Source: Hetaerina americana
Taxonomy: Eukaryota > Arthropoda > Insecta > Odonata > Calopterygidae
Length of the DNA stretch: 64,000 bases
Assembly (NCBI GenBank): GCA_022747635.1
Contig: JAKTNV010000004.1
Coordinates: 89,465,052 to 89,529,051 of the forward strand
Reading direction: 5' to 3'
In this document: positions 12,660 through 25,605 of the stretch, one piece after another
Layout: each line of letters opens with the position of its first letter
How positions within the stretch are numbered: position 1 is the first letter of the stretch
Translations under genes and position numbers: made by a program
Notes under the pieces: model-generated
Seen by the model: the letters and a program-made list of their open reading frames with translations, nothing else
Databases searched by the model: none
Told to the model about the DNA's origin: nothing

Positions 12660-13260
12660 TCTTTGTTTCCGGATGGGCGCAACGTGATCCCCGAAATGGG
12701 CGGCCGGTCGGGAGCGACTCTTTGGCCCCGTCCTTCGTGTTGCCTGACCTCTGGGATATGAAGGGGCGTGTGCGGCGGAGGAGAAGGGGCCGGGGGAAGG
12801 GGGATGGTAGTGGGGCGGAAGAAGAGCACACGGTGGACACGTAATGCGTGCTCGTCGTGCTTCTACCCCGGTGGCATCACAACACCACGCCCCTCCCCGT
12901 CACCTTTGGGGGGGGGGGTTGCACTCCGCGTGACATGTTTTCGTGACGTCGATATCAGTGCGCGCCGTGTGCCCACGCCGGAGGGAGAAGTTGCCGTGGT
13001 CGGAGGGATGGAGCGGCTGGGAGCAGGAGGGGTCGGGTCGAGCCGTGGGGCGCTGCGGTCGATGGGGAGAGGTGGAGGGGGGCGGTGCTTGACGGCGCCT
13101 GTGTGCGTGCACGTGCGACACGTTGCGCGCTTTGGTTTCGTCAGCACCTGGCGCCACCAGACGTCTGTGGCATAAATTAATTGAAAATCGTCCTGGATTG
13201 ATGGCGAGAGTGGGACGGAGGAGGAGGAGGGTGTCTGGCGGACGGTCGAGCGCGGATTTC
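12660..13260. other. GC- and CpG-rich island with G-runs
   Basis: A GC-rich stretch with a 10-base G-run near 12909-12918 and many GGAGG and GGGG groups. Overlapping frames are open on both strands (for example 12900-13409 minus), which is expected from composition. It could be regulatory or G-quadruplex-forming. No promoter motif or protein match can be named. Confidence 0.4.
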
Positions 13261-15340
13261 ATTTGTCTGAAATGTTGATATTTGGAAGGAGTCAATTGAA
13301 TCGAGTGGAAATAGGGCCAGCGGGTTATAATGCTCGGAAAATAGCCATGCTCAGGGTTCGAGAAAGCGGTTCGTGGAAATGGCTTCTGTTGAATAAAACT
13401 TTCCACCACAGTGCGACGACTACATCATCGGTCAGAGATGGCTCTGAGTGGGATAGCGGAGGAAGTATACCGAAAAATTAGTCGCAAATCAGCCGCAGTA
13501 ATCAACTAGTGAGTTGATTTGATTAGTAAGGGAAGAGGCTGATATCAATCACAGAGTCGTGTAGAATTCACTTATAATGGCTTCGATAAGGCGGGACGCT
13601 TCCTCATTACCCGTGCCGCATGCCGTATTTCCCAGGAAGATTTGGTAGTCGACAAGTTTCAAAGCTTGAGTGAATCAGTGTTTCCGAAGGTGGCAGCTGG
13701 GATCTAGCCCGGGCTGTCAAGTCGGAGGCTAAGAGGCTATGCCCCCGCGTGGGAGTAAAGGCACATATAATGATGCGAGCGATGAATGTGGATGTAAATA
13801 GACAGGAGGCGCTAGCGACAGGACGCGCTGGAAACATTCTGATTGAAATGCGGAGTGCGATAAAGGGAACAGGGAAGAAATTGGGTGGAAGGGCAGCGAC
13901 ATCTGCGTGGTTAGCTTGAGAACGGTCGTGAGTATGTGCGTTTTGTGTATCAGGTTAGCGTTTATGCACGGTTTGCGAAAATCATTTACGGATATGCCAA
14001 AGCAAAAATATTTTGATGTACCAATGCAAACATGCCGGTTATGCGTTTGTCTTGTAAAGAATGCTGCAAATCACTACCAATACATCGTGAAATAAGAGGT
14101 TATGTGTATTTTTCAATCGAAATTCGAGCCTTAAAGATGTGCGTAAGAGATTGAACAAGAAAAAGTTAAGGAGAAGGAAATGTTTGCCTTGTTCGTGATT
14201 TCCTGTATCTCGAGGATTTTTTTTAAATTGTCAAATTTGGCGCAACACGGATGAAACAATATATAGCAATACTCACATACTACGACAGTCTTGACATAGA
14301 TACTAAATTTCATCTCAGCTTCGTCACCTCGAAAAACAAGTAGTGGTTATAATCAGTATTGGTTTGATGAAGTTCTCATGTCTGCCATCGGAATAGAAAA
14401 ACGCCGTTCATGAAACACGCGATCATGTTTTCTGGAATGTTTTAACATTTGCTATTGTTGCCATGGGTACAATTTGGAGAAATGGCAACAAAATCAATGA
14501 AAGTGTAGTTAATACAGAAACTGTATTAATCCAATCGCCATCATGGACATATACGCGGAATGTAAATTGTTGCGAGAAACTGAAATACCATTCTTGACTT
14601 CGTACTTTACAAAATGACTGTGGGATTGTACGTCGAGTGATGATTAGAGACACCACCTCCTATGATTAATCGTCTTTAAGTCTATCCGCTGTCTCCTTGA
14701 ACATTTTGCTCCTTCCAGTTTTCCCAGCTCTCCTGCCTTCAGTTGACTGGCTTTGGTTCATTAGGTTGCACTGTTTTCTGTGTTTGTTATATAATTCTAT
14801 CATCATCATCGCCTTCATATATGCACTCTGATCTCCCGATTGCATCGCATTATGAGTGTTGAATTTTTCATTTCGTTTTCCCAGTAGATGGGTCCCCAGA
14901 TTGTGTCAATTTTCTGCGTTCCTTCAAATTTCATGTGCTAATGTAAATGGGCGAAACTATTTCAGTCTCGACTGTACTCTCTCGAGCGTTTGTATTGAAG
15001 TGGTAACCGCACGAACTTGAGTTATTTCTTTGTCTCCCATAATTTTGCATTTTCGAAAGATTTTTGATTTAAGAAGGTCATAGGAAATTCTCAAAAGGGT
15101 AATTTAATTTATGATGAAAGAGATTCTTTGTAGATGCAAGTCGAAAGGCCGCTTCTTTTTGTCTTGATAAGCTAATGAAGTTCGCATAGTGACTTACTTA
15201 ACGCCAAACGAATTGTGTGGTTTTCAATGATCTAAATTGAATTAGTTTTCTCCGGATGCCTGCCTATAATATTTATGAATATGATTTTTCCTCTTTTGTG
15301 TGTGTATATAGTTTTGTGATGCAGTAGGCCCGTTAAAATT
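13261..15340. other. no recognisable feature
   Basis: Mixed-composition sequence. No coding, RNA or mobile-element motif stands out. Confidence 0.45.
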
Positions 15341-15371
15341 TGATAATGACATTGTATTGCCCTTAAATCAG

Positions 15372-15700
15372 CTGCTAGGGTGTGTGGCAGGGTGTGAATA
15401 CACACCACATTAAATTTGACCCGAAATAAATTCCTCCTGGAGTGGTTGACTCCTAAATTTGACCCGAATATAACCCTACCGCGATCGGAGAATATTATTC
15501 TGGCCCCATATCGTTCGTGGAAAAAATGTCATCTTTAACCTATCTGCTTTACCCTTGTTCTCTTTATTTTTGTTGACGTGATCTCTCGAACTGTAGTGCG
15601 ATGGAGGTAATAATATATTTTCAACATCACTACTAAAGAGACATCCTTCCAATTTACGATTGTGCCTGATGCTTTCGTCGCAGGCTTTCCCGCTTAATGT
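15372..15700 (-). pseudogene. LINE 3' end (ORF2 C-terminus plus UTR), copy 2
   Basis: Minus strand: the frame ends SRDHVNKNKENKGKADRLKM then TFFPRTIWGQNN, close to the FFPRTI..WN ending common in LINE ORF2 proteins. A UTR follows with AATTTGACCC repeated twice (15411-15420 and 15453-15462 on the plus strand) and a CACACCCTGCCACACACCC block. It is clearly homologous to 6869-7125: both share TAATAATATATTTTCAACAT and AGACATCCTTCCAATTT-type stretches. Both copies are on the minus strand and both are 5'-truncated. Confidence 0.65.
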
Positions 15701-18420
15701 CTGCCTCTTCCCAGATCCTTCATTCTCCCTATTCATTCCCTATATTTATATTTTCAATAACCTGATTTCCACCACTTCCTTTTTCACAATCCCACTAATC
15801 CAGTGGAGAAAGCCTCTTTTGTGTGCATCTCGAATTTCACCATGCCTCTTATGGTTCGTTATCACCTTTTCAAATTCCTTCTTTTTATCGCCTTTTGGTC
15901 GGGACATGGGTCAGAGGGTGTACTTCAAGGATGGCCAAGAGGCGAGTGGGGAAGAGGGGTGTGGATCTGTTGATTTCTCCTGTGTGCGCTGCGATTAGGG
16001 CCATTTTGACCGCTTTTCACATCTTTTCCTTTCATCGTGGGGTGTTACAGGCATTAAAAAAATACCCCGTTTGTCTCTTTGAAATGCGGTGCGGAATAGT
16101 GTCGCGGTTGTGGCAGAAGGCCGTTGTAATCTGGATTTTCGGCAGAGGATTCCGTTCGGAGACCACTAATAACGGCAGAAACGGCGATAATGACCCCCGT
16201 CGTTGGCGTCCGCCGGGCGGCCGCTCGTTTTTGCGTCGCTGGTGCGTGCGTGGCGTTTGCGCTCCAAGGGTGCTCTCCATAAAGAAAAGGCCGATGATGG
16301 TCGCCGCGGTAGCACTAATTAAGAATTAATGTCAGTTTCTTCTTTTTTTGATGGAAATGCGTGTGGTTGGATGCGCCCCATCGACTGGAGTCATAGGCGC
16401 CATCACGACACGAATCACTCGGCATGCGCCGACGAGGGCGATCCGTTGGCCATTCTGTTGTTGGACATGTACCTTATTTAAAAATGATTCCCATCGGTTA
16501 CAGATGGGATGATTGATGTGTAAAAATTTTCCACTCTTTACATAAATTCTTTTCAAGCATGTGCAATATTGTAGTCACAGGAAGACGCGTGAGCCGTTTA
16601 CGCAGCCGTAACAACTGAGAGTAGGGTACTTAAGATTTGTTTTTTTTTTTAAGATCAAGAATGACTCTCAAACTAGGTCCGTAAGAGCCCTTAGGATATG
16701 AAGGGTAACCGCGAATAAATGTTACTGATGCAAGACGGATCTGCACGAACAGGTCGATGTGATGTACTTGTAAACTATGAGAAGAAGAAGTTGCCGTAAA
16801 ATTATCTCAAATGAGAATTTTTCCGTCTCTGGCTTTCTAAAAAGGGGCGATTGGAGAGGGTTTATGTCGTAGCGTTTTTTGTGGATTTATTTTGTTAGTC
16901 TCGCCGTTGTGTTTCCCTATGTCGCCAGTGAATCACACGCCGTGGCCCCGAACGACAATCTGGGCGCGATCTCAAAATCCTTACAAGGCACACATTGGAA
17001 TTAGACGAGGTTACTAGTGTTTCCTGAGAGCATGACGAAGAAGACGCGGGCCCATTCCACTGCAGTCATTTCACTATGCAGGTCTTCGGGCCCAGCAGAG
17101 TGCGCGTTGATTCGCCTTTTATTGGACGGAATTTAAGCACCGATGGACTCTTTTTGCGGCATAGCTATTATTTTTTGTCATTGGCGTCACTTGAGCACTT
17201 AGGAGATTGGCAGTTTTTAATGATTTAAATGTGTTGACTGATCTTTGCTTGAAATTATTTTTCCTGTTACTTTTCACTCGGCCGAATGAAATCCCTTTGC
17301 AAAATTCCAATGAATCGCGTTTAGCTTAGGGATTATCGGATCCCGACCGGAATGAAAATGCCAGCCGTCCCATCGGCTGTGAAAAATCAGCGAGCCTCGC
17401 GTGTCTCTTGTTGACCCGATGCGTCTGAATCCGGGAGTGGTCCTCGAGCGGGCGCGCCTGATCGTCGATGCACGCCACTCATACTACATGCTCGGATTCA
17501 TTCGGCCGACGGCGGCAGTTTTTGTATTTGGGTGCTCTCGAATTGAATGGCGCTCCGATGGTGGCGATTGTTTTATTTCTGTGCTTATAAAATTTGCGTG
17601 CGTTCGTTCCAGAAGTATACTTTCCCCTCCGGTATACTTTTTTGCTCCTTTTTGCCTGTCCGCGTGCGACATACTGACTGGTTAATTTTTTTAGAGAACT
17701 TGTTGTGTTTGTCGGATATAACTCAGAAGTGTTGTTGAACGAAGCGTTGCGGAGCAGAATTTGCAGTCTGTGGACTACTCGTGCGACCAAATAGTAGTTG
17801 TTTTTAGCGTTTTTCCTCAGGGTAAAAGGAGTGACCTTTGTCCTTGTGTGCAACCTGCCGTAGGCCTTTGAAGTAGACGCGTCACCGCGTGTGAAATATT
17901 GTAATATTTCGTTCCTTCTTGTCCTGGATACGATACTCATGTCTCTTTGCACATCGCACCTGTGTCACCCCACGAAAAGCTGCCATCGTAGTAGCTTTTT
18001 GTGGCTATTGAATACTTATATTATTTAAATGCCCGTTCAACCGGTTTTAAAGCCTTAATGTCATGCTGTCTGCTTTAATATATTAGCAGAAATAATAATT
18101 GTGTGCAAATACCATTTACACGAATTCTAAGGGAATGATGCCCTATAACGGGAAATTCTCGCTGGGGTGTGCAGGATGGGCGCATCGTTCAGTTTTTCAC
18201 TCGCCCCTGGTCTTTCAATGTTTCATAATTTAGGCCGATGAAGACAGAATGTAAGTACTTTTTATTGGAATCTCAGTGAATGACGAAATAGGAGTAAAAT
18301 TAAATATACGCGTCAATTGAGAGCCATTTATGCGTATACTTATGCTAAAAATTTACTTCTGAAAGTAATTAAGTCAATAAAATTGACTTTTGTCAATTAA
18401 CACTAGCCAAATTCGCACAT
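15701..18420. other. no recognisable gene
   Basis: Contains GC-richer patches (about 15900-16290 and 17370-17530). The minus frame 17952-17479 is open for 157 codons, is rich in K, R, N and T, and matches no family I know. It has overlapping open frames and no splice context, so I treat it as chance. Confidence 0.4.
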
Positions 18421-18426
18421 CGAATG

Positions 18427-18427
<1 letters not shown>

Positions 18428-18466
<39 letters not shown>
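18428..18466. repeat. (TA)n microsatellite
   Basis: Uninterrupted TA dinucleotides ending in TATGTAAC. No mobile-element tail is recognisable on either side. Confidence 0.95.
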
Positions 18467-18469
<3 letters not shown>

Positions 18470-18622
18470 ACAATAGTTTTGTAACGGTCGGGCGATGTCT
18501 AATCAGCGAATGAAGGGACAAAAATAGAAAAATAAGTGTCATTGTCAATGGAAAATATAGCCTCTAAATATTTCACACGAGTTTGAAATATGCTGCGTAG
18601 GACCAAGGAATCGGTTTTGTAA

Positions 18623-19776
18623 TACATGGTGCGTTCCGGAAGTAATGCCCGCAATTAAATTTCCCGCGACGCTCCTATTAGTTTGAGTGGGATCGAACCA
18701 CTTGGACTTGGTGGGAAGGACGCCGAGCTTTGCCGCGAAATCGGTCTCAGCGCTCCCCAAGCTGTGGAAGCGGCAGGACGTCGGTTATTGTAAACCTCTG
18801 CGCGTCGACCGAATCGGCGATCGAGTACGATACGTGATTACAAAGTTTTGTGCTAAACTGAAAATAAATCTCTTGAGGAGACTAGCAAAATAATTCGTGA
18901 GGCTTACGGGGACTCTGCCCTGTCATTCTCACAAGTTTGGAGTTGGTTAAAGTTCTTTGAGGAGGACCGGGAAGAGGTTCACGACGAACAACGCTCTGGG
19001 CGGCCGTCAACCAGCAAAACCGATAACAATTTGGCTCGTGTTTGATAATTTTTGGACTCTGCCCGTCGATTGAGTATCAAAATGGTTGCCAATGAGCTGA
19101 ACTTGTCGGCTAGTGTTGCGTTTCGTATTGTTACGGAAGATTTAGCGTTGAGGAAAGTGTTCGCCAAGCTCGTGCCCAAGGTGTTTGTCAGATGACCAAA
19201 AGACCCACCGAGCGGAAATTTCCAGTGAAATTTTGCAAGGTATCTTAAATCCACCTGGTTATTTGGAAAACGTCATAACTGGTGAGTTTGTATCTTAATG
19301 TCGCTGCCTACTATGCGGATGTGCTGGAAAGACTCCGAAAAAGGGTCATCAGGACGAGAAAAGACATCGCCGCTACCTGGAAACTCCATCACGATAACGC
19401 ACCTTGCCGCAACGCGCCACGAGTCCGCGAGTTCATGGCCAAACGTCAGGGGCCAACCCTTCTCCACCCCCCCATAGTCCTGACGTCGCCTCAGCATACT
19501 TCTTTTTGTTCTCTCGAATTAAGGCAGCCCTGGAAGGAACCCGTTTTTCGTCCATAGAATAGATCCAATCAGCCGTGACGAAGAACTTCCGAGAAGTCCC
19601 CGAAGACGCCTTCCAGGGCGCGTACAGGTCATGGCAGAGTCGCTGGAAAAAATGTGTAGAGGCCCAAGGACAGTACTTTGAAGGCACGGTACTTTGAAGA
19701 ATGTTAAATATTTGTGCAAATCTGTTCAATGAATTACTTTAAAAAAATAAAAGCATTACTTTCGAAATGCACTCTA
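18623..19776 (+). mobile_element. mariner transposon, internally deleted and inactive
   Basis: Remnant transposase on the plus strand: REAYGDSALSFSQVWSWLKF, SGRPSTSKTD, and a second helix-turn-helix with NELNLSASVAFRIVTEDLAL. After a gap the frame resumes with YYADVLERLRKRV, LHHDNAPCRNAPRVREFMAK, HPPHSPDVASAYFFLF and RWKKCVEAQGQYFEG. The order is that of mariner DD34D transposases. The block with the first catalytic Asp is missing (deletion near 19240-19285). The third catalytic Asp is Tyr (SAYFF where the family has CDFF). Several stops and frameshifts are present. Imperfect terminal inverted repeats can be seen: GGTGCGTTCCGGAAGTAATG from 18628 and its partner at about 19752-19774, with TA at both outer edges. 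Confidence 0.9.
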
Positions 19777-19904
19777 TCGTAAACTGTGCTTTCTCTCGCG
19801 GCTATTTTTTGATTCTCTTTTCTATCTATATTCAGAAGGAGTAACATTAAGTGCTTTATGACGCCATCTAATTGCTGCAAAATCTTTAAAGAATCAGTCA
19901 TGGC

Positions 19905-20010
19905 AGTGACCCTTAGTAGCCGTATACTTTTCACCAAACTGGGTCGCAGCTGCCTTGGCGAAACGTTGATCGTGTAAGCGTTCCCAGAATATTTAGTTAG
20001 GCAGTTTATT
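19905..20010 (+). other. possible decayed PLE tail
   Basis: CTTGGCGAAACGTTGATCGT (19953-19972) carries the GAAACGTTG string typical of PLE hammerhead 3' halves, but the CUGANGA half is not recognisable. Low confidence. Confidence 0.2.
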
Positions 20011-20011
20011 T

Positions 20012-20870
20012 GTCGTTGATTAGCAATCAATTGGCCGTCCATTTGAGCTACCGCTACCATTGCAAACGTGCTTGTTATCCTAAGCCTTCGTCCCCTCTCC
20101 GGTCCGCCTGACGTCGCCCTTCCTGCGCAAGGTGGAACACCCGCGGAGTGCAATGAAAGCCTTGCGAGGGAGGACACCCAAGTGCCCTTTCATATGGCAC
20201 CTCTTGAGGAACAACTTCTGCCCGTAAATATATTCGCTATGTGTAAATGCATTTGGTTGTAAAACGACTCACCGCTCTAGCTGTAATCCAGGCCTGAGGT
20301 TTGGTCGCCAAGTAGTGAATTAGCGCCAAGTAGGACGCCACGGGTTTTATTTCTCATTCCAGCGATTTCCCGGTTACCCTGATTGTACTGATGAACGTAT
20401 CCCATTCGAGGCAACACAGGCGTAGAGCTGCCAATTCCTCACTTGACATAATTTTCTGTAATTTTCATTTGCGCAATTAAATAAGTAATTCCTTACGTGG
20501 GTAGTATTAACCCCACCCTTCCCTCTTTTAGTATCACGTTCCTTGGCGCTTGCTAATTTAAATTTATCTCGGAAAGGCGCCGATTTAATATATTTTGAAA
20601 TCATCAAAATCTTTGGCGCAAATGGGTCATTTTTCCTTAATACTACGCATTAAATAACAGCGGTGGTAGAGGATTGGTATTTATTCCTGGAGAAAGGAAG
20701 GAATTTTATGTGGATTTGAAGAGTACCCGTAAGTTGTGTGTGTCCCTTCGACTCAAGTTCCAAAGAGAACCGCGACATTCTCGTGTCACGGTTTCTCATC
20801 GAAAACCTATGTCTCATTGATAAAACTGCTGATAATTAAATACATTAATATTTAGAGAAATAGGCGTGGT
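20012..20870. other. no recognisable feature
   Basis: Mixed-composition DNA without repeats or frames I can support. Confidence 0.45.
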
Positions 20871-20879
20871 GTTCTAATC

Positions 20880-21600
20880 GGTCCATCGGTAAGATGCCGC
20901 CGCCCCCCTCATTTTCCTTCACCCTTCCCTCTCTCTTCTCTTTTGGCGTGCCCGGCTCTCGCCCCGTCCTCCGCGCCCAGTGGTGCGCGGCTCTCCGCAG
21001 GGCCGGCAGCCTTCGGGATCCACTCTGCGGCGGCGATACGTATGCCGTCACGTTCGCCAGAGTTCCTCCGTACCGGTGGCCACCCTGCCTCCAGTCGTTT
21101 CCCTCACACCATGCCCCGAGAGAGCAGCCTGGGGGAAATTACTGACCCCTGTGTGTTGGCTGGAGTAATTTACGCGTTGTATTTTAATTCGGCGATGCGG
21201 GCTTTATCACCAGCTTCTTATCGCGGTCCCGTGTTTCGTCACACTTGTAATTACGCCATGTATTCCGGGTTAAAATGCCGTGGAGGGGGAAGGGGCGAAA
21301 AAAGCCCTTATATCCCTCATCCTGGTGGGATAAAAATCGTCCTCCTCCTTTGTCCGCAACTGCTGTTCATCGCAGGGTTCGCCCTCCGTCTGCGAGCCCC
21401 TCCCCCTGCGCTCCCATCTCCGCCGTGGAAACGCCTTTTTTATTCGAGGGTGTCCTCGGCGCTCGTAGATAAGGGAAGGCCACCGCCGCTCAGCCCCACT
21501 CCGCCTATGCGTGGGAGGGGTAAGATTTTTTCCATTTCCCATTCGCACCGGGGTTACCTTTGCCGTGACAATACATCACCATGTGGGATAAGCTTAAAAT
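20880..21600. other. GC-rich island, false long ORF
   Basis: GC- and C-rich sequence carrying the longest open frame in the window (20943-21614 plus, 223 codons). Other frames on both strands overlap it. The translation is dominated by P, R, S, A and G with no domain. I read this as a compositional effect. A regulatory role is possible but unproven. Confidence 0.4.
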
Positions 21601-22530
21601 TATGCATGTCTTAAATTACTGGGAGGGGAGGTGAGACAGGAGGGCTTAAAAATACTAAGATTGGAGGAATACTTCCCTTCTCTTTTCCAACCAGATTATT
21701 CAGTGAAGATAAGAGGAATGGTCTGAGGTTATCTAGGGTCAGGACTTCCCAATTTAGTTCACTGATGAAACCCCTACAACTCAAAGAAAAAAATGGGGAA
21801 CTTCAAAGAGCTTACGTATTTCAATCTGGAAATCAAAACCTAGATTTGCTTGTTACCAAGGTAACCGTAAATAAATCATGCGATCCGTGTCAAGAAAAAA
21901 TTATACGTCAACACTGTATGAAAACATGAGAAAAATTAAAATACAAGCCCATGAACATTTTAAAATTCAAGATCGCGTTAGATCAGTTTGGAAGAAAGGG
22001 TATGAAGCTGCTCATCAACATAACTTAGTATTTCGTTACATTTTCTTTAACTCAACTTGCGCAACCCATGCGTCATTGTATGATTTTTTAAACTTATAAT
22101 TTTTGAAATCGTCATGAAACTCGATGGTTCCCATTGACGAGTCACTGAACCCCCAGGGCTCAGATTTATTCGTGTAGGAAAGTGATTTGTGCACGTCAAA
22201 TTCTAATAGTTTTGGCTGTGTGACGAACCTACGATTTAGTGAAACCTCTTATTTTGCATCTCCTAATTCCTCTTTGAAAGAAAAAAATAAAATTTGTCAG
22301 CGATTTATAATGAAATAGAGCGCTAACTCAAATGTGTATTGTTTTGCACATTCGCCCAATGCTTTGTGTATTCATTTGACCATTCTTACCTATTTGGATA
22401 CTCTCTCGCCAATCACCTTCAGTAATTTATTTCGTTCAGAATATTATTTTCTTATAGACTGTATGGTACAAATGCAGGTACATTACTAATTATTCCTGCC
22501 ATTAACTAATCATATCTGAACGTCTTCCTT
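21601..22530. other. no recognisable feature
   Basis: AT-rich. The plus frame 21878-22099 (73 codons) is basic and does not match a family I know. Confidence 0.4.
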
Positions 22531-22539
22531 TGAAAGAAG

Positions 22540-23130
22540 TAATCTCCAAGCGTTGTCCACCTTGGCGGTAGAGCGACCCGGTTCCCTCCCTCCACTTGCC
22601 CCTGTATGATTCCATTGCTTGGCCCCGCCTCCCCAATTGGGGGCTCTCCCGTACGGGGGAGAGGGGAATAGTGGGCGGCGGGGGGGCGCTAATGAGGCGT
22701 GTTGGACGGGCGAGGGGGGCGGACGCACTCCCCACCGTCCCATCTCGTCTTCTCATCGCCGGCACCATCCCTTTTCTTGGCCGACTTCCCTCCGGCCTTA
22801 AGTGCTCTCGCCCTTCTGCTCCCCCCTCTCCTCTCCTAAATGCGCCCCTATCTCTTCACCCCCTCGCCCAAACATCCCGCTCCACCTCTTGCAACCCCGA
22901 CAGCTCCCCCTGCCCGTGAAAACTTCCTTCCTCCCTTCCACCAAAGGAGAGTAGAAACGAAATAATACCACCCCCTCTGATTGCGAGGGCTCGTCCCCCC
23001 CTTCCCTCCCCAACTCCCAATTGCAGTCTACCTCCTCGCCTCTCTCTCTCTCTCTCCCTCCCTCTCCGAATTTCTGCGGGGAGTATTCCGGAGTTCTACG
23101 CAGTTTGATTCGACAGCGCGTCGATCGGCC
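22540..23130. other. GC/pyrimidine-rich island with CT run
   Basis: G-rich then C-rich DNA with GGCGGGGGGG near 22677 and a CT repeat at 23041-23056. No gene evidence. Confidence 0.45.
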
Positions 23131-23711
23131 AGATATCCGAGTCGAGTGAGTTTTGGTATGCAGGAGATCATGCGGTTAGTAATCCATCCATTAGATCTCA
23201 TGGGACGTTTGGAAGTCGAAATCTACATGAAATTTCAAACGAACATTGTCATTGGATAGTTTCCACCAATAGAAGGTGGGGCTGACAGCTAACGTATTAA
23301 ATGCCTTTGTTCATGAGAGCAACGTTGTTTTTTTCGGAATTAACGTGCCCTCGTGTGAAGAAATAAAGATAATAAAGCATTGTAAAATGCTCTTGAATTG
23401 TAATTTAGACACATATGCACAAAGTATGGAGTTCTACTAAAGTACTAAATATTTGACGAGACTATCACTGTATTGCTATGTTCACGGTGATCACCTCAAA
23501 TCATTTTTGTTTATATTTAATAGAATTTTTGGTTCATATGAACTTTGTTGTGCTTTTCCTTTTGTATTTAGGCTATTAAAAAATTCTTGTTAATTAGTTA
23601 CATTTTAGCAAATGCTTAAATTCTGTGGACTTGCTTTTTGTTCAGGATAAAAAAATCGGAATACTTAAATTATGTGTCAAAATTACTGACTTTTCCGTCT
23701 CATTGCTATGA

Positions 23712-23798
23712 GATATGTTCTCAGTACTGAGCCCAGCAGCGTTTGAAATTCGCACGTCAGGGTTGGGGACCAGTGTCTTTCCCTTTGCCCATCTGGAC
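23712..23798 (-). repeat. dispersed repeat X, copy 1
   Basis: Shares GAAATTC.CACGTCAGGG-type sequence and the AAGCCC.AC/GG.CG core with 42714-42826 and 50287-50377. It follows directly on the downstream end of the minus-strand LINE at 23799-25080, so the LINE is either truncated into it or it was a later insertion. Confidence 0.5.
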
Positions 23799-25080
23799 TC
23801 TCCGTTCACCACTCGCACATGGTTGGTCAGAGATATTGGTTTGGGATGTCTTCTATTCCTCCAATCTATTCCTATTTACTGCAATGCATTCACAAATTCC
23901 ACCCCATTCACCGTATCAAACCACTTTTCCAAATCTACGCAACGGAAAAATGCATACTGATTGTATTTTCTCTATTAGTGATCTCATTACTGCAATAACA
24001 TCACGCGTGCCTCTCCCCTTCCTGAACCGAAACTGATCATCCCCTAAGTAATCATTTGCTCTGCCCTGTTCTCTAATCTCTTTTTGGTGATCGTGTGAAC
24101 CACTCTCACTGCGAGCGTAACCAAAATTCTTGTCCTTACATATGGTTGCTTGTACCTTTTTTTTGGAATAGAAACTAACTCATCTCACCAAATATTCCGG
24201 CTGGATTTATTTCTCATGAATGCCACGAATCAGTTCATGTAGACTTTTCCCTTGCCCTTTCTATGTCCTTGTCCAGAATGCGTGGACTTCAGTTGTCATC
24301 ATTTGCGTCAAATTTCCATTTCTAATCTTGCTGGCCTAGTGTCTTGTCCTTACAGTTATTCTATTTACTCAGTCCATCTCTCTTGGATCTTCTCTGGTCC
24401 AATTAATAACTTTCTTTATTAATCCTTGATTGTATGTACGGTTTTTCCTTTTTTCCTTCTTAATAGATCTCCCACTTATCATCTACAGTGCACCATTTTC
24501 ACCTTTTTAAAAGGTCCATATTCTCACCTCCACCACGTCTCTTTCGCTCGGTTTCAACGTTATCCATGTTTGTCTTGTCCTTTTTCTATTTCATGCTCCA
24601 ATAGTTCCGTTAACGGTTTTCGATATCCCTTTTTTTGATGTTTCTATATTTCCTCTATGGTAGCCCGCTACCTGTCCTCACTCGTAATTTTCTCTAAATG
24701 ATGCTTATACTCCTTTCTTGTCGCTCCCTTTAATACTTTCTAATTCCATTTCCTAATCCGTGTTCTCAGTTTTATCATTTGACATCTTAACTTTAAGCTT
24801 CATTATAACTAAATCGTTAAATAAATCCGCATCCGCTCCCGGGAAACTGTGGGCATTGATCACGCTAATCCTATATCTGGGCCTGAACAGCCCAATATTT
24901 CTAAGTCATTGAGGATATTCCTTTGTTTCTTCTGACCCTACGTGTTTTGTGGTGTCTAAACCAAGTGTTAGTTATTAAACCTTGTCTCCTACAGAACTAT
25001 ATTGTTTTCTATTATCTGGGGTACATTTTTGTTCCTAAACCATAGTCCCCTCCATGAATGCATTCTAGTGCGATAATTGT
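23799..25080 (-). pseudogene. APE-type LINE fragment (endonuclease C-terminus to RT start)
   Basis: Minus-strand remnants in order: VPQIIENNIVL, FRHHKTRRVRRNKG, then INAHSFPGADADLFNDLVIM (about 24865-24805) matching the end of an AP-like endonuclease, where the usual SDH is changed. A lysine-rich linker and the RT entry block GRGTRDVIAVMRSLIE (about 24022-23975) follow. Numerous stops and frameshifts. The RT block matches NESC DNA at 32384-32425 on the plus strand, so this is the same family as 32336-33590. It is cut off just after the block equal to NGESGWA of that copy. Confidence 0.65.
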
Positions 25081-25605
25081 CGTTTGAGCACAATTGAAAT
25101 GAATATAGTATCATAAAATAGTTGTTCAATGCCTATTCATGTCTTTGTATCTAATAATTCAATTTTTTTAATTAGTCGATCAGAATTATTTTTTGTGTGA
25201 ATTCCTTGCCAGGAAAAATTGGTTAACTGCTTTGCTAGCAGTGTAAACCAAGTATCATAAAAAGTTTCTTTAGTTTTGTTAGCACATTTATACGAGTTTT
25301 CGCCATTGCTACAACCATTATTTCAACACACGGTGGTTTAGTTACTGTCACTTGAGAAATAACCGGAATAAAGTCAGCTGACAAATATAAGCTACTGGTC
25401 ACGATACTTATTGTACGGACCCCATATAAGATGGAGGCGGAATGGAAAATGAAAGGAAAATGAACGAATGAAATTTTTGAAGGATGCGTATATTAAGAAA
25501 AACAAGTTTTTTGTTCCTTTTTATCCCAGAAATAAAAATCATATCTATAGTTGACTTGCACATAGCCAAGTTTATTTCCATAATTATGATGTACTTTCCG
25601 TAACC
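25081..25605. other. no recognisable feature
   Basis: AT-rich spacer between two facing copies of the same LINE family. Confidence 0.45.

Noticed and set aside
12900..13409. 169-codon minus frame
   Set aside because: Lies in a GC-rich island with overlapping frames in other phases; low-complexity product.
15823..16329. 168-codon plus frame
   Set aside because: Overlaps other open frames; no recognisable domain; not bounded by convincing splice sites.
17479..17952. 157-codon minus frame rich in K, R, N and T
   Set aside because: No family match I can see, and the opposite strand is also open for 60-94 codons. Kept only as a note.
20943..21614. 223-codon open frame, the longest in the window
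   Set aside because: GC-rich DNA with other long frames on both strands; product is P/R/S-rich without any domain; no splice context.
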